A stretch of 61,871 nucleotides of DNA from an uncultured Eubacteriales bacterium (GTDB lineage: Bacteria; Bacillota; Clostridia; Christensenellales; UBA1242), in contig CARXKP010000003.1 of NCBI GenBank assembly GCA_949096025.1, positions 1 through 61,871 of the forward strand. Direction: 5' to 3'. Positions 15,907 to 25,130 of the stretch are shown in pieces; position 1 is the first letter of the stretch; each line of letters begins with the position of its first letter. A program made the position numbers and the translations under genes. Below the pieces are notes generated by a model, which was given only the letters and a program-made list of their open reading frames with translations, was not told the DNA's origin and searched no databases.

Positions 15907-17343
15907 TTAGTCGTCAAAAACATCAAGATTTTCAATGTTATCCACTGGAATTTCTTCGATTTTATCGGCTTCAATACCTTCTTTCTTCTTTCCTACATTC
16001 AATTTTTCACCCAAATTGACAAAAGTAGTATATTCACCTATCCAGCGAAGTTTAACTGTTCCAGTACCACCATTTCTATGTTTTGCTATAATTAGTTCAA
16101 CTGTACCAGGCTCATCTTCTTGAGCAACATCATTATATTTTTCTGGATTGTATAGGAAAAGTACAATATCAGCATCTTGCTCAATCGCACCTGAATCTCT
16201 AAGGTCTGAAAGCATAGGTCTATGATCGCCCTGTCTACTTTCAACTCCACGCGAAAGTTGTGAAAGTGCAATAATTGGAACATTAAGTTCCTTTGCTGCA
16301 ATTTTCAGATTTCTTGAAATATCACTTACTTCATTTTGTCGAGTATCACTCTTTCTATCACTTCCACTGCTCATAAGTTGAACATAGTCGATCATTACAA
16401 CATCAAGGTTATCTTTTGCTTTAAGTCTACGACATTTTGTCAGTACATCAGCAGGAGTTGTAAGAGATGAGTCGTCTATATATAGTCCGCTGGCTTCAAG
16501 TTGTTTTGCAGCCGTCCAAATCCTCTTCCACTCCTCACCGTCCATAGAACCATTAAGGGCTCGTGACATCGGAACTTTTGCAAGAGAACATATTGCTCTT
16601 TGCATAAGTTGGTCTCGACTCATTTCAAGTGAAAATATAGCACATTTTTTACCCTGTTCTACAGCTGCATTGACTAAGATATTCATTGAGAATGATGTTT
16701 TACCAACACCTGGACGAGCAGCAAGAAGAATAAGGTCACTGTTTTGAAGTCCATTTGTAATCTTATCAAAATCTCTATAGCCTGTTGGAATACCTTTAAT
16801 AGAAGTTGGGTCTTTTGCTATTTGGTCAAATTTATCAATGACGTGTTTAACAGCACCGTCTGGAGCACCTACGTGTTCAAGTGCTGAACGAGATTGCTTT
16901 TCAGCAATATCAAATATCTCTTTTTCAGCAAATTGAAGACTTTTTTCTTTATCTTCACTTTCATAAGCATTTTCAATAATCTTTTGTCCAGAATAAATTA
17001 ATTTGCGTTTTACAGAGTCCGCCTTGACGATATCACAATAAAACTTGAAATTTGCTGCTGATGGTACTACATTGGTAAGAGCAGTAATATATTCAATTCC
17101 GCCCACTTTGTCAAGAATTTTCTCTTGGTCAAGTTGGTCGGTAAGTGTGACAAAATCAACAGGGACTGAACGCTGATAAATCTTATTCATAACAGAATAA
17201 ATACTGCTGTGCGCCTGAGAATAAAAATCGTCCTCTTTCATCATTCCGAAGATATCAACTTGTGCTTGCAAGTCAATAAGAATTGCACCAAGCACTGCTT
17301 GTTCTGCTTCTATATTATGTGGCATAATCTTGTAGTCTGCCAT
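15907..17343 (-). CDS. dnaB: Replicative DNA helicase DnaB (DnaC in Bacillus naming)
   Basis: 478 residues. The N-terminal domain starts PHNIEAEQAVLGAIL, and a RecA-like C-terminal domain has the Walker A AARPGVGKTS (208-217) and DYVQLM. It unwinds DNA at the fork as a hexamer. There is no intein. In many Firmicutes rplI precedes dnaB; here a small membrane-protein gene does instead. Confidence 0.96.
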   Translation of the reverse strand: MADYKIMPHNIEAEQAVLGAILIDLQAQVDIFGMMKEDDFYSQAHSSIYSVMNKIYQRSVPVDFVTLTDQLDQEKILDKVGGIEYITALTNVVPSAANFKFYCDIVKADSVKRKLIYSGQKIIENAYESEDKEKSLQFAEKEIFDIAEKQSRSALEHVGAPDGAVKHVIDKFDQIAKDPTSIKGIPTGYRDFDKITNGLQNSDLILLAARPGVGKTSFSMNILVNAAVEQGKKCAIFSLEMSRDQLMQRAICSLAKVPMSRALNGSMDGEEWKRIWTAAKQLEASGLYIDDSSLTTPADVLTKCRRLKAKDNLDVVMIDYVQLMSSGSDRKSDTRQNEVSDISRNLKIAAKELNVPIIALSQLSRGVESRQGDHRPMLSDLRDSGAIEQDADIVLFLYNPEKYNDVAQEDEPGTVELIIAKHRNGGTGTVKLRWIGEYTTFVNLGEKLNVGKKKEGIEADKIEEIPVDNIENLDVFDD

Positions 17344-17385
17344 AATTTCTCCTTTTCAAATGTAAATTATAATGCAATATTGAAT

Positions 17386-17658
17386 TTATTTTTCCTTAGT
17401 AAATGGGTCCTTTTTACCAGATTCTTGCAATCTCTTTTCCTTTCTCTTATCTATTTTTGAACATAACAAGTTGTAGAATATATACAAAATTGTAGTAATG
17501 AGAATAACTAAAAATCCACAAAGCACTGGATGCATACTTGTATATTCAAAGAATAAAAATGCAATAAAGGCATCAAGTAAAAAAACGATAGCCAAAAAAA
17601 TCATCAATCTTTTAGTCGTCTTTTTTAAATCTTTCTTTTCGCCTGGGGTAATAAGCAT
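17386..17658 (-). CDS. Small two-TM membrane protein, 90 aa
   Basis: Hydrophobic segments at ~18-37 and ~44-66 with basic ends (LCSKIDKRKEKR). A strong SD (AGGAGGG) precedes the ATG. It lies 42 nt upstream of dnaB on the same strand and is probably cotranscribed. Function unknown. Confidence 0.7.
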   Translation of the reverse strand: MLITPGEKKDLKKTTKRLMIFLAIVFLLDAFIAFLFFEYTSMHPVLCGFLVILITTILYIFYNLLCSKIDKRKEKRLQESGKKDPFTKEK

Positions 17659-17837
17659 TATTGCCCTCCTAAAATTATAAAGTGATTAATTTAGATTATA
17701 ACATTAAATTAAAATTATTTCAATTAAATTATTAATATTAACAAAAATTTGCCAGAAATCAAATTAGTGACCGCTGGCAAATTATTATAAATTTAAAAGA
17801 AATTTTGAAAAACTCAATGTACTGCCAATAGGCTGTA

Positions 17838-19670
17838 TTAAATCTCTCCTCTTAAAATCTTTCCTCTCTCCCTATTTCTTAAGTTATGGTCGAGAATAAT
17901 CTTTCTAATTCTAAGGCTCTTTGGAGTAACCTCAAGAATTTCATCATCCGCTAAGAATTCAATGTCATCTTCAAGACTTAATCTTCTTGGTGGAGTAAGA
18001 CGAAGAGCATCATCTGAACCTGAAGCACGGCAGTTTGAAAGGTGTTTTTTCTTACAAACATTGACAACAATATCTCCGCCCTTAGGATTTGAACCTACAA
18101 CCATACCTGCGTAGACTGGAGTTCCGGCATCAATAAACAAATCCCCTCTTTCTTGTGCATTAAATAGTCCGTAAACTATCGCTTCTCCATTTTCGTGTGC
18201 GATAAGCGAGCCAACATCTCTTCTATTAATTTCACCCTTCCAAGGCTCATAGTCATAGAACACTGAGTTTATTACACCTTCACCTTTGGTATCGGTAAGA
18301 AGTTCGCTCTTAAATCCGAAAAGTCCTCTTGAAGGAATTAAAAATTCCATTTTAATTCTGCTTCCGTGAGGTGTCATTTGTACAAGTTCACCCTTTCTTA
18401 CACCCATTTTTTGCATAACAACACCAGTGCAATCATCAGGAACATCAAGAATGAGTCTATCAATAGGTTCGCATTTTTCACCATTAATCATCTTAATAAG
18501 AACTTTTGGCATAGAAACTTGAAATTCATAACCATCTCTTCTCATATTTTCAATAAGAATAGAAAGGTGCATTTCCCCTCTTCCGCTAACCTTAAATTGT
18601 TCAGCAGTTTCACCATCTGCAACCCTTAAAGAAAGGTCTTTTACAGCCTCTTTATAAAGTCTATCACGGAGATGTCTTGATGTAACATACTTGCCTTCTT
18701 TTCCAGCAAAAGGACTGTCATTTACCATAAAGGTCATTTCAACACTTGGCTCTGCAATCTTTACAAATTCAACTGGTTCAACTAAACTGCTATCGCAAAT
18801 TGTGTCACCAATTTGTACACCTTCAAGCCCTGCAATGCAGACAATTTCTCCAACAGTTGCACATTCTACTGGTACTTTCTTAAGACCTTCAAACACAAAT
18901 AAACTTACAACCTTTGCTCTTGTTTTCTTACTTTCATCGTGATAATTGCAAAGAGTTACACTTTGTCCAACTTTAATTGTACCTCTTGAGATCTTACCAA
19001 CCGCAAGTTTTCCTACATAATCATTATGTTCAGCTGAAGAAACAAGCATTTGAACAGGTTGTTCATTTTCCCCTTCTGGTGCTGGAATATACTCAATAAT
19101 CTTATTAAATAGAGCGCTCATATCCTTGCCCATTTCATCTTTGTTATCGCTTGAAACGCCAGTTCTGGCAGAGGCAAAAATGAATGGAGAATTAAGTTGC
19201 TCTTCGTTTGCATCAAGTTCAAGGAATAATTCAAGAACTTCATCTATAACCTCACTTATTCTAGCATCTGGTCTGTCAATCTTATTTACAACAACAATCA
19301 CCTTAAGTTGAAGCGCAAGTGCTCTTTCAAGTACAAAACGAGTTTGAGGCATTGGACCTTCATAAGCATCAACTACAAGAAGTACTCCATCAACCATTTT
19401 AAGTACTCTTTCAACTTCACCACCAAAATCAGCGTGTCCAGGAGTGTCAATAATGTTTATTTTTGTATCCCCATAAAGACAAGAGCAGTTTTTAGAAAGA
19501 ATGGTAATACCTCTTTCTCTTTCAAGGTCATTACTATCCATAACTCTGTCCATAACAACTTGATTTTCTCTAAAAACACTACCTTGCTTTAAAAGTTCAT
19601 TTACAAGCGAGGTTTTGCCGTGGTCAACGTGGGCAATTATCGCAATATTTCTAATTTTTTCGTTTTTCAT
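17838..19670 (-). CDS. typA: Ribosome-associated GTPase TypA/BipA
   Basis: 610 residues, the usual length. The G1 motif is AHVDHGKTS (13-21), the switch region ERERGITILSKN, G3 DTPGHADFGGEV and G4 NKIDRPDAR. EF-G-like domains follow, then a C-terminal BipA-specific domain ending in DHNLRNRERGKILRGEI. It is a translational GTPase acting in 50S assembly and stress adaptation. Confidence 0.96.
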   Translation of the reverse strand: MKNEKIRNIAIIAHVDHGKTSLVNELLKQGSVFRENQVVMDRVMDSNDLERERGITILSKNCSCLYGDTKINIIDTPGHADFGGEVERVLKMVDGVLLVVDAYEGPMPQTRFVLERALALQLKVIVVVNKIDRPDARISEVIDEVLELFLELDANEEQLNSPFIFASARTGVSSDNKDEMGKDMSALFNKIIEYIPAPEGENEQPVQMLVSSAEHNDYVGKLAVGKISRGTIKVGQSVTLCNYHDESKKTRAKVVSLFVFEGLKKVPVECATVGEIVCIAGLEGVQIGDTICDSSLVEPVEFVKIAEPSVEMTFMVNDSPFAGKEGKYVTSRHLRDRLYKEAVKDLSLRVADGETAEQFKVSGRGEMHLSILIENMRRDGYEFQVSMPKVLIKMINGEKCEPIDRLILDVPDDCTGVVMQKMGVRKGELVQMTPHGSRIKMEFLIPSRGLFGFKSELLTDTKGEGVINSVFYDYEPWKGEINRRDVGSLIAHENGEAIVYGLFNAQERGDLFIDAGTPVYAGMVVGSNPKGGDIVVNVCKKKHLSNCRASGSDDALRLTPPRRLSLEDDIEFLADDEILEVTPKSLRIRKIILDHNLRNRERGKILRGEI

Positions 19671-19796
19671 TTTAATTTTCTTCCCTTTAATTTTTCGCTA
19701 TCCTCACAAATATAGCACAAATTTTAAAAAAACACAAGATTTCAACAAAAAAAATCTTGTGTTTAACAAAATAAAATATGGTTATATTCTATTCTC

Positions 19797-20360
19797 CTAT
19801 TCTAAATTCAATTTTTTACACAATGTCAGATAATGTTCCCCAATCCTTTTACACTTAAATTTATATTTAGTTTTATCCATATTAATCTTTTTTAGATCCT
19901 GTGCAAGCGATTGTCCTTCGCATTTAACTATACTTTCTTTAATCGTCCATAGTCTTGTCAGAAATTCATTTTTATTTTCTGCCCTTTTCAACTCTTCCAG
20001 TTCGCTTTCACTACATATTCTATTTGCAAGTCTTTCATCATAATCAAAGATTTTTTGAATATCAACCCCAACTTCTTGCCAAGAATAAGCGATTGCTATC
20101 ATATCACCAGAATTTGAGATATTAAAATATCTTCTTCCCTCAATATATGGCTTGCCATTTTCATTAAAAGTAATAAGTGGTAATGTTCTTCTTTTAATAA
20201 GTCTTTGTAACATAGCATAACCTATGATTGAAACCTTTCTCTTTTCTATATTCCCTTTTTTATCAATCCTCTCTTTCAAAACATTGGGGAAATTATTAAA
20301 CCATTTTTCAAGTTTATCTTCTGAAACACTTATTCTATTTATATTAAACACTCTTATCAT
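19797..20360 (-). CDS. Sfp-type 4'-phosphopantetheinyl transferase
   Basis: 187 residues. The three family motifs are present: FNISNSGD (79-86), GVDIQ (98-102) and WTIKES (138-143). Such enzymes transfer phosphopantetheine from CoA to a Ser of carrier proteins. Sfp types usually serve NRPS/PKS or act as the only PPTase in the cell; no carrier-protein target is in this window. No SD is present and the ATG lies 7 nt after a consensus -10, so a leaderless mRNA is likely. Confidence 0.88.
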   Translation of the reverse strand: MIRVFNINRISVSEDKLEKWFNNFPNVLKERIDKKGNIEKRKVSIIGYAMLQRLIKRRTLPLITFNENGKPYIEGRRYFNISNSGDMIAIAYSWQEVGVDIQKIFDYDERLANRICSESELEELKRAENKNEFLTRLWTIKESIVKCEGQSLAQDLKKINMDKTKYKFKCKRIGEHYLTLCKKLNLE

Positions 20361-20367
20361 ATCTTAT

Positions 20368-20396
20368 ATTATATATAATTATAAAAATTAAGTCAA
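20368..20396 (-). promoter_or_regulatory. Promoter of the PPTase gene (leaderless)
   Basis: TTGACT (20391-20396), 17-nt spacer, TATAAT (20368-20373). The start codon begins only 7 nt downstream of the -10. Confidence 0.65.
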
Positions 20397-20401
20397 TAAA
20401 C

Positions 20402-20432
20402 AAAAAAAGATTAGAACATTTCCAATCTTTTT
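20402..20432 (-). terminator. Terminator after rpmE
   Basis: Minus-strand AAAAAAGATTGGAA / TTCTAATCTTTTTTT hairpin with a U run. Confidence 0.7.
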
Positions 20433-20440
20433 TATTTTGA

Positions 20441-20647
20441 TTATTTTAAACCATATTTCTTGTTGAACTTTTCAACATTACCACTAGCATCAACAACCTT
20501 CTTCTTTCCAGTAAAGAAAGGGTGACATTTATTGCAAATATCAATACTTAACTTATCGCCTTTAGCACAAGATTTTGTCTTGAAAGTGTTTCCACAAGCG
20601 CAAGTTACAGTAACTTCGTGGTAATCAGGGTGAATTTCCTTTTGCAT
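20441..20647 (-). CDS. rpmE: 50S ribosomal protein L31, zinc form
   Basis: 68 residues. MQKEIHPDYHEV at the start and the Cys pattern C-x-C ... CNKC mark the zinc-binding (C+) form of L31. AGGAGGAAAAT precedes the ATG. It follows rpsR on the same strand at 45 nt. Confidence 0.95.
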   Translation of the reverse strand: MQKEIHPDYHEVTVTCACGNTFKTKSCAKGDKLSIDICNKCHPFFTGKKKVVDASGNVEKFNKKYGLK

Positions 20648-20692
20648 ATTTTCCTCCTATAATTTTCGCTTTTTGCCAAGATCGGCAAATAA

Positions 20693-20953
20693 TTAGTCAC
20701 CTACATAAGGTAAAAGTGCTATATTTCTTGCTCTTTTGATAGCAGTGCAAAGCATTCTTTGATGATAAGAGCAAACACCTGTTTGACGTCTAGGTAAAAT
20801 TTTACCTTTTTCAGTAATATATTTTCTTATTTTAGCAACATCTTTGTAGTCAATAGTCTTTTCACCTGCTACACAGAAAGCACAAACCTTTTTCTTTGAA
20901 GGTTTACGAAATTTCTTTACAACAACCTTCTCTTCAGTTTTTACTTCAGCCAT
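20693..20953 (-). CDS. rpsR: 30S ribosomal protein S18
   Basis: 86 residues. The core CAFCVAGEKTIDYKDV...LRKYI-type region and GKILPRRQTGVCSYHQRML are typical of S18, with a Cys-containing zinc-type N-terminus and a basic leader. Third gene of rpsF-ssb-rpsR. Confidence 0.95.
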   Translation of the reverse strand: MAEVKTEEKVVVKKFRKPSKKKVCAFCVAGEKTIDYKDVAKIRKYITEKGKILPRRQTGVCSYHQRMLCTAIKRARNIALLPYVGD

Positions 20954-20969
20954 AATATTCTCCTTTTAA

Positions 20970-21374
20970 TTAAAATGGTAAGCTGTCATCGTCATCAATA
21001 GGTTCAAGTTCGCCAGTACCGCCAGTAGGTTTTGGCATATCAGAACCGCCATCACTGTTTTTAGTGCTTAAGAATTCAACATCGCTTGCAGTAATTTCAG
21101 TTGAATAGCGTTTAGTTCCGTCCTGTGCTTCATAAGAAACATTTTGTATTCTTCCTACAACACAGCATTTTGAACCTTTCTTTAAAAATTTATGACAATT
21201 TTCAGCAAGTCCTCTCCAAACTACGATATTAAAGAAATCTGCTTGAGGACCATTATCGTTGCTTGCAAATCCTCTTTGAACAGCAAGTGAGAATCTGCAT
21301 ACTGAAACACCACTATTAGTAGTAGTGATTTCAGGGTCTTTGGTTAAATTTCCAATTAAAAATACTTTATTCAT
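20970..21374 (-). CDS. ssb: Single-stranded DNA-binding protein
   Basis: 134 residues. N-terminal OB fold begins MNKVFLIGNLTKDPE and includes RFSLAVQR and FFNIVVWRGLAENC. The Gly-rich linker ends in the acidic tip DDDDSLPF that recruits partner proteins. Middle gene of the rpsF operon. Confidence 0.96.
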   Translation of the reverse strand: MNKVFLIGNLTKDPEITTTNSGVSVCRFSLAVQRGFASNDNGPQADFFNIVVWRGLAENCHKFLKKGSKCCVVGRIQNVSYEAQDGTKRYSTEITASDVEFLSTKNSDGGSDMPKPTGGTGELEPIDDDDSLPF

Positions 21375-21415
21375 TATTTCTCTCCTTTTGAGATAAGCAA
21401 CTTGATTTATCGTAA

Positions 21416-21697
21416 TTATTTTCTAACAAACATTTGACGAACGATGCCTTCAGTAATGTTCATAAGTTTTGCCATAGCGTCAACTCCGTTAGGATCTAAA
21501 GTAATGTTCATAAGAACATAGAATCCTTCATTTTTAAAGTTGATTGGATAAGCAAGTTTTCTCATTCCCCATTTATCAATTCCTTCAACTGTGCCGCCTT
21601 TAGCTTCAACATAAGAAGAGAACTTAGCAATAAGTTCTTCTCTTTTTTCTTCAGCAACATCAGAAGCGATGATATAAAGAAGTTCATACTTATTCAT
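21416..21697 (-). CDS. rpsF: 30S ribosomal protein S6
   Basis: 93 residues with the start at ATG 21697, which has AGGAGGT at good spacing. The frame stays open further upstream but only through the leader. NKYELLYIIASD and DKWGMRKLAYPINFKNEGFYVL are family segments. S6 binds S18 on the platform of the 30S subunit. Confidence 0.95.
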   Translation of the reverse strand: MNKYELLYIIASDVAEEKREELIAKFSSYVEAKGGTVEGIDKWGMRKLAYPINFKNEGFYVLMNITLDPNGVDAMAKLMNITEGIVRQMFVRK

Positions 21698-21724
21698 ACT
21701 TTTTACCTCCTTTTGGACAAAATG

Positions 21725-21750
21725 GTCTTTCCTTCTTTTTATGGAAAGAC
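21725..21750 (-). promoter_or_regulatory. Hairpin in the rpsF leader
   Basis: Inverted repeat GTCTTTCC / GGAAAGAC around a 10-nt loop, about 28 nt upstream of the S6 start. It may stabilise or regulate the leader. I do not see the CCG bulge of the known S6:S18 autoregulatory motif. Confidence 0.4.
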
Positions 21751-21779
21751 AAGGACAGTAAGATAATACTGCAAATGCA

Positions 21780-21808
21780 ATTATAATAAAATAATTTTTA
21801 TTTGTCAA
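21780..21808 (-). promoter_or_regulatory. Promoter of rpsF-ssb-rpsR
   Basis: TTGACA (21803-21808), 17-nt spacer, TATAAT (21780-21785): full consensus. Confidence 0.85.
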
Positions 21809-21904
21809 GCAATATTTTAATTAATAAATAATAAATATTAAAGTTAATAGCAATAATAAAGTCTAAACTTAATTTTTAACCTTATCTCATTACCTTGAAT
21901 AATC

Positions 21905-21933
21905 TTGACAAATTTTATATGACTAGTTATAAT
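21905..21933 (+). promoter_or_regulatory. Promoter of the lipoprotein gene
   Basis: TTGACA (21905-21910), 17-nt spacer, TATAAT (21928-21933): full consensus, with the SD AGGAGAAAA directly after. Confidence 0.8.
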
Positions 21934-21956
21934 TTTTTTAGGAGAAAAAAGAAAAT

Positions 21957-23024
21957 ATGAAATTTAAAAAACTTATTTTATTATTTTTATTTGTTATATG
22001 CCTAGGCACAGCATTTTGTCTAGTTGGTTGTGGAGATAAAACACCATCTTCAGATAACAACCCTAACCAGCCTCCAGAAAACCCATCAATTGAAACTACT
22101 TACAACGTGCATATCAACTTAAATAATTCATCTTACGGAAGCCTTATTGTAGACAATTTAAAGCCCAAATATGATGAAGGTGATGAGATAACAATTACTG
22201 TTGCACCAAATAAAGGTTACTATCTACGTGGATATTCTGATTGCGACAGTAAGGAACTCACAAGAACAATTACAGTTACTAAATCAGAAAACATTACTGT
22301 AAATCTTGTAGAAGGCGATGCTTGTACTTTCTATGGATACCACATCGCAGCAAACTGCCCTGTTGAACAAAAAATCTTAGGTGCAACAGAAAAAACTTCA
22401 ATCAACCAAGGTGGTTTAACTCAATTTGTTAAATATATGACTAATAAAAACATCACTTCTGGAAATCTAGCACTATTAGCACAAGATAACGACAATTTTG
22501 GTTATTGGGAAATAAGACAAAATGACAAAAGTGAAATTATCACTTTTCCTGAAACCTCATTTAATGATTATGATTATTTGATTAAAGAAGACTATTTAAT
22601 GCAAATATTTGGTGACAAAAAAACTGACTGGATTGATATAATTGAACACGATACTTATTGCGGAAATGCTTTTGTTCTTACTAGAAGCGATGTTGACAAA
22701 GATGATATTTGTTATGAAGATTTTGCAGAATTTAATATTTCACTATTTGCAAATACAAATTTATACTACATTTACTCATTAAACGGCAACTTAAACATTA
22801 AGGGTTTAGAAAAAATTGAAGAAACTTATAATGCCTCTCACTTAGCTGAAACAAATAAAAGTTGTTTTATACAAACATTTAGATTATTCACCGTAGATGA
22901 AAAAATATATTTTTCAACAAATTGGAAAAATGAATATATGATTAGAGTTGGACAAAAATATCAAGTAAATAAAACAATAAATGGAGAAAACATAACTATA
23001 CAATTTGTAACTCCACAAAATTAA
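21957..23024 (+). CDS. Lipoprotein with bacterial repeat-type domain
   Basis: 355 residues. Signal peptide with lipobox LVGC (Cys25), then a Pro/Asn-rich linker. At ~47-105 a domain with YGSLIVDNLKPKYDEGDEI and APNKGYYLRGY resembles the 'divergent InlB B-repeat' type found in surface proteins. The remaining ~250 residues are unknown and contain three Cys. Probably exported and lipid-anchored. Monocistronic, with a strong promoter. Confidence 0.8.
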   Translation: MKFKKLILLFLFVICLGTAFCLVGCGDKTPSSDNNPNQPPENPSIETTYNVHINLNNSSYGSLIVDNLKPKYDEGDEITITVAPNKGYYLRGYSDCDSKELTRTITVTKSENITVNLVEGDACTFYGYHIAANCPVEQKILGATEKTSINQGGLTQFVKYMTNKNITSGNLALLAQDNDNFGYWEIRQNDKSEIITFPETSFNDYDYLIKEDYLMQIFGDKKTDWIDIIEHDTYCGNAFVLTRSDVDKDDICYEDFAEFNISLFANTNLYYIYSLNGNLNIKGLEKIEETYNASHLAETNKSCFIQTFRLFTVDEKIYFSTNWKNEYMIRVGQKYQVNKTINGENITIQFVTPQN

Positions 23025-23036
23025 AAACTTAATAAA

Positions 23037-23072
23037 CAAAAAGAGATAACTTAAAATGTTACCTCTTTTTTA
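23037..23072. terminator. Bidirectional terminator
   Basis: Imperfect inverted repeat AAAAAGAG...GTTAC-CTCTTTTT between convergent genes; it abuts the end of the pyrophosphatase gene. Confidence 0.6.
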
Positions 23073-23408
23073 TTTTCTTATTATAATTGACTCAAAAAAT
23101 CTTTCTTGAAATTCTGTTAACGCCCTAATTTGGTCATCAGTATAATTTTTACCTTGTGGCACAACAATTAATTTATCGTCATTATCATTAATTCTATGAA
23201 TAATTGCTAGAACTTCCCCGTCATATTCATCACAAGGAGCAAATTCTCCAAGGACATAAGCATCAAGTTCTTCTCCATCGCCTGAAATTGTATTTGGTAA
23301 GTATCCATAATTCACCGGATAAATAAAACCGTGCTTTGGATGCTTTGAACCGAGCGGTCTATCCATTTTAACAGTTACAACCTTTCCAAGATATTCTTTA
23401 CTTTCCAT
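23070..23408 (-). CDS. Short inorganic pyrophosphatase-like protein
   Basis: 112 residues. FIYPVNYGYLPNTISGDGEELDAYVLG matches the family I soluble pyrophosphatase core, here with D-x-x-x-L-D in place of the usual DGDPxD. The protein is shorter than the usual ~170 residues and lacks the C-terminal Tyr-Lys region. It may be a compact active enzyme or may act on another phosphate compound. Second-to-last in a run rsgA-rpe-ppa on the minus strand, 14 nt after rpe. Confidence 0.7.
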   Translation of the reverse strand: MESKEYLGKVVTVKMDRPLGSKHPKHGFIYPVNYGYLPNTISGDGEELDAYVLGEFAPCDEYDGEVLAIIHRINDNDDKLIVVPQGKNYTDDQIRALTEFQERFFESIIIRK

Positions 23409-23422
23409 AATCCACCTTTCTT

Positions 23423-24088
23423 TTACTTATTTTTTAATTTGTTAATCGCCTCTTCTCTATCTTCTGCTTTAAAAACAAAGTTTCCACTTACAAGTATATC
23501 TCCTCCAGCATTAATAATTTCTTCAGCATTTTCTTCACACACTCCACCATCGACCTCAATTTTATAGTTGTAATCATTTTCTTTTCTAAGAGCATCAAGT
23601 TGTTTTATCTTTTCAAGGGTTTGAGGAATAAATTTTTGTCCACTAGCCCCAGGCTCAACTCCAAGCACAAGAACAACATCAAAAGCATATAAAAACATCT
23701 TGATATGCTTTACTTCCGTTTCGGGCCTTATTGCTATTCCGCAAAGGGCATTAGCAAACTTAATTTTATTTACTGCAGAAATAATTTGATTTTTATCTGC
23801 AAAAGCCTCATAGTGAATAGTAACTATGTTTGCCCCTGATTTAAGATAAGAGTCAATCATCTTATAAGGCTCCTTACACATCAAGTGAACATCAAGCATT
23901 GTAAGGCAATTTGCATTAATGTTGCTTGCGAGGTCTGCATCAAAATTCTTACTGCTAACAAAAATACCATCTTTTACATCACAATGTATAAAATCTGCTA
24001 TTCCTTGCAAATTTTTTGCATATTCTACTACTTTTTGACGTTCTTGAACTGGGTCTGTTGATACAGAAATATAAACATCTTTCTTCAT
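23423..24088 (-). CDS. rpe: Ribulose-phosphate 3-epimerase
   Basis: 221 residues, TIM barrel. DFIHCDVKDGIFV, LDVHLMCKEPY, GVEPGASGQKF and EVDGGV are the family motifs. It interconverts ribulose-5-P and xylulose-5-P in the pentose phosphate pathway. It follows rsgA, as in other Firmicutes. Confidence 0.92.
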   Translation of the reverse strand: MKKDVYISVSTDPVQERQKVVEYAKNLQGIADFIHCDVKDGIFVSSKNFDADLASNINANCLTMLDVHLMCKEPYKMIDSYLKSGANIVTIHYEAFADKNQIISAVNKIKFANALCGIAIRPETEVKHIKMFLYAFDVVLVLGVEPGASGQKFIPQTLEKIKQLDALRKENDYNYKIEVDGGVCEENAEEIINAGGDILVSGNFVFKAEDREEAINKLKNK

Positions 24089-24183
24089 AATTTCTCCTTA
24101 ATACTGGCAAATTTAATTAAATTTTGCTATATTTTTCCATTTTTTAATAAAATTTTTATTATTTTTATTAAATTTTCTTTTAA

Positions 24184-25020
24184 TTAATATCTTTTTCCAT
24201 TCCTTAACTCTTGTAAAATCTTTAAATAATTTTCATATCGAACCTGTGTTATCTCTCCATTTTCAAGCATCTTAATTACACCACACTCTCCTCCACCTTC
24301 GTGAAGACAGGAACGATATTTGCAGTTTTCCATACCTTTTAAAAACTCTGGATAATATGAACCTAGTTCTCTTTCGTTTAATGATGAAACCATAGAAAGG
24401 TCAAGTAAAGAAAATCCAGCGGTATCAGCAAGATACTCGCCATTTATCTTAAATAGTTTCACAAGTCTTGTTGTCTGTCTTCCCCTTTCAGTTCTTTTTG
24501 AAAGAGAGCCTACTTTTTCATCATTTCCAAGAATTGCATTTATTATTGACGACTTTCCAACCGCACTTTGCCCTGCCATAACGCAAAGCCCTGTAATTTG
24601 CTCTTTTAACTCTTCAACATCACCGTTTTTTGCACTTACTTTTACTATTTTATAGCTATGAGCATATTCTCTATCTATTTTATCAATAAACTCTTGAGAT
24701 GCTAAGTCTTTTTTATTTAATACAATTATAGGTTCTATAGCATTTAGCACACAGTAAATTATAATTTTATCTACAAGCACAAGGTCAGGTTTTGGGATAG
24801 GTGCAATTACAATGAAAATCCTATCTATGTTAGCAACTGGCGGTCTTATTAAAAGATTTCTTCTAGGCATTACGCCTGTTATAACATCACTAAATTCAAC
24901 TTTATCACCAACAAAGATTCCTTTGCCTTTTGTCTTGCCACTAGGTTTAACAGTAAAAATCTTATCATCACATTCAACTGAAAAAAGGTCAGCATTTTTG
25001 GTTATTACAAGCCCTTGCAC
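24184..25020 (-). CDS. rsgA: Ribosome small subunit-dependent GTPase RsgA
   Basis: 278 residues from GTG 25020, chosen because GGAGG lies 5 nt upstream and the protein then begins VQGLVIT like other RsgA proteins. It is a circularly permuted GTPase: G4 LNKKDLA precedes the G1 motif GQSAVGKSS and DTAGFS. The C-terminal zinc region has C-x5-C, H and C (CKYRSCLHEGGGEC). It acts late in 30S maturation. Confidence 0.94.
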   Translation of the reverse strand: MQGLVITKNADLFSVECDDKIFTVKPSGKTKGKGIFVGDKVEFSDVITGVMPRRNLLIRPPVANIDRIFIVIAPIPKPDLVLVDKIIIYCVLNAIEPIIVLNKKDLASQEFIDKIDREYAHSYKIVKVSAKNGDVEELKEQITGLCVMAGQSAVGKSSIINAILGNDEKVGSLSKRTERGRQTTRLVKLFKINGEYLADTAGFSLLDLSMVSSLNERELGSYYPEFLKGMENCKYRSCLHEGGGECGVIKMLENGEITQVRYENYLKILQELRNGKRY

Positions 25021-25061
25021 TTTTCCTCCGCTTAAACTCAAATTGAGATTTTCTTTTTTAT

Positions 25062-25091
25062 ATTTTAAATCTTTATTGACAAGAAAGTCAA
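25062..25091 (-). promoter_or_regulatory. Promoter of rsgA
   Basis: TTGACT (25086-25091), 18-nt spacer, TAAAAT (25062-25067), downstream of the rlmN terminator. An inverted repeat TTGACTTTCTTGTCAA overlaps the -35. Confidence 0.5.
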
Positions 25092-25130
25092 GTTATTTAA
25101 TCTTAACTATATAAATATTTAATTTGAAAT

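Noticed and set aside
21698..21779. Known S6:S18 autoregulatory leader
   Set aside because: There is a hairpin, but the CCG bulge expected for that motif is not seen.
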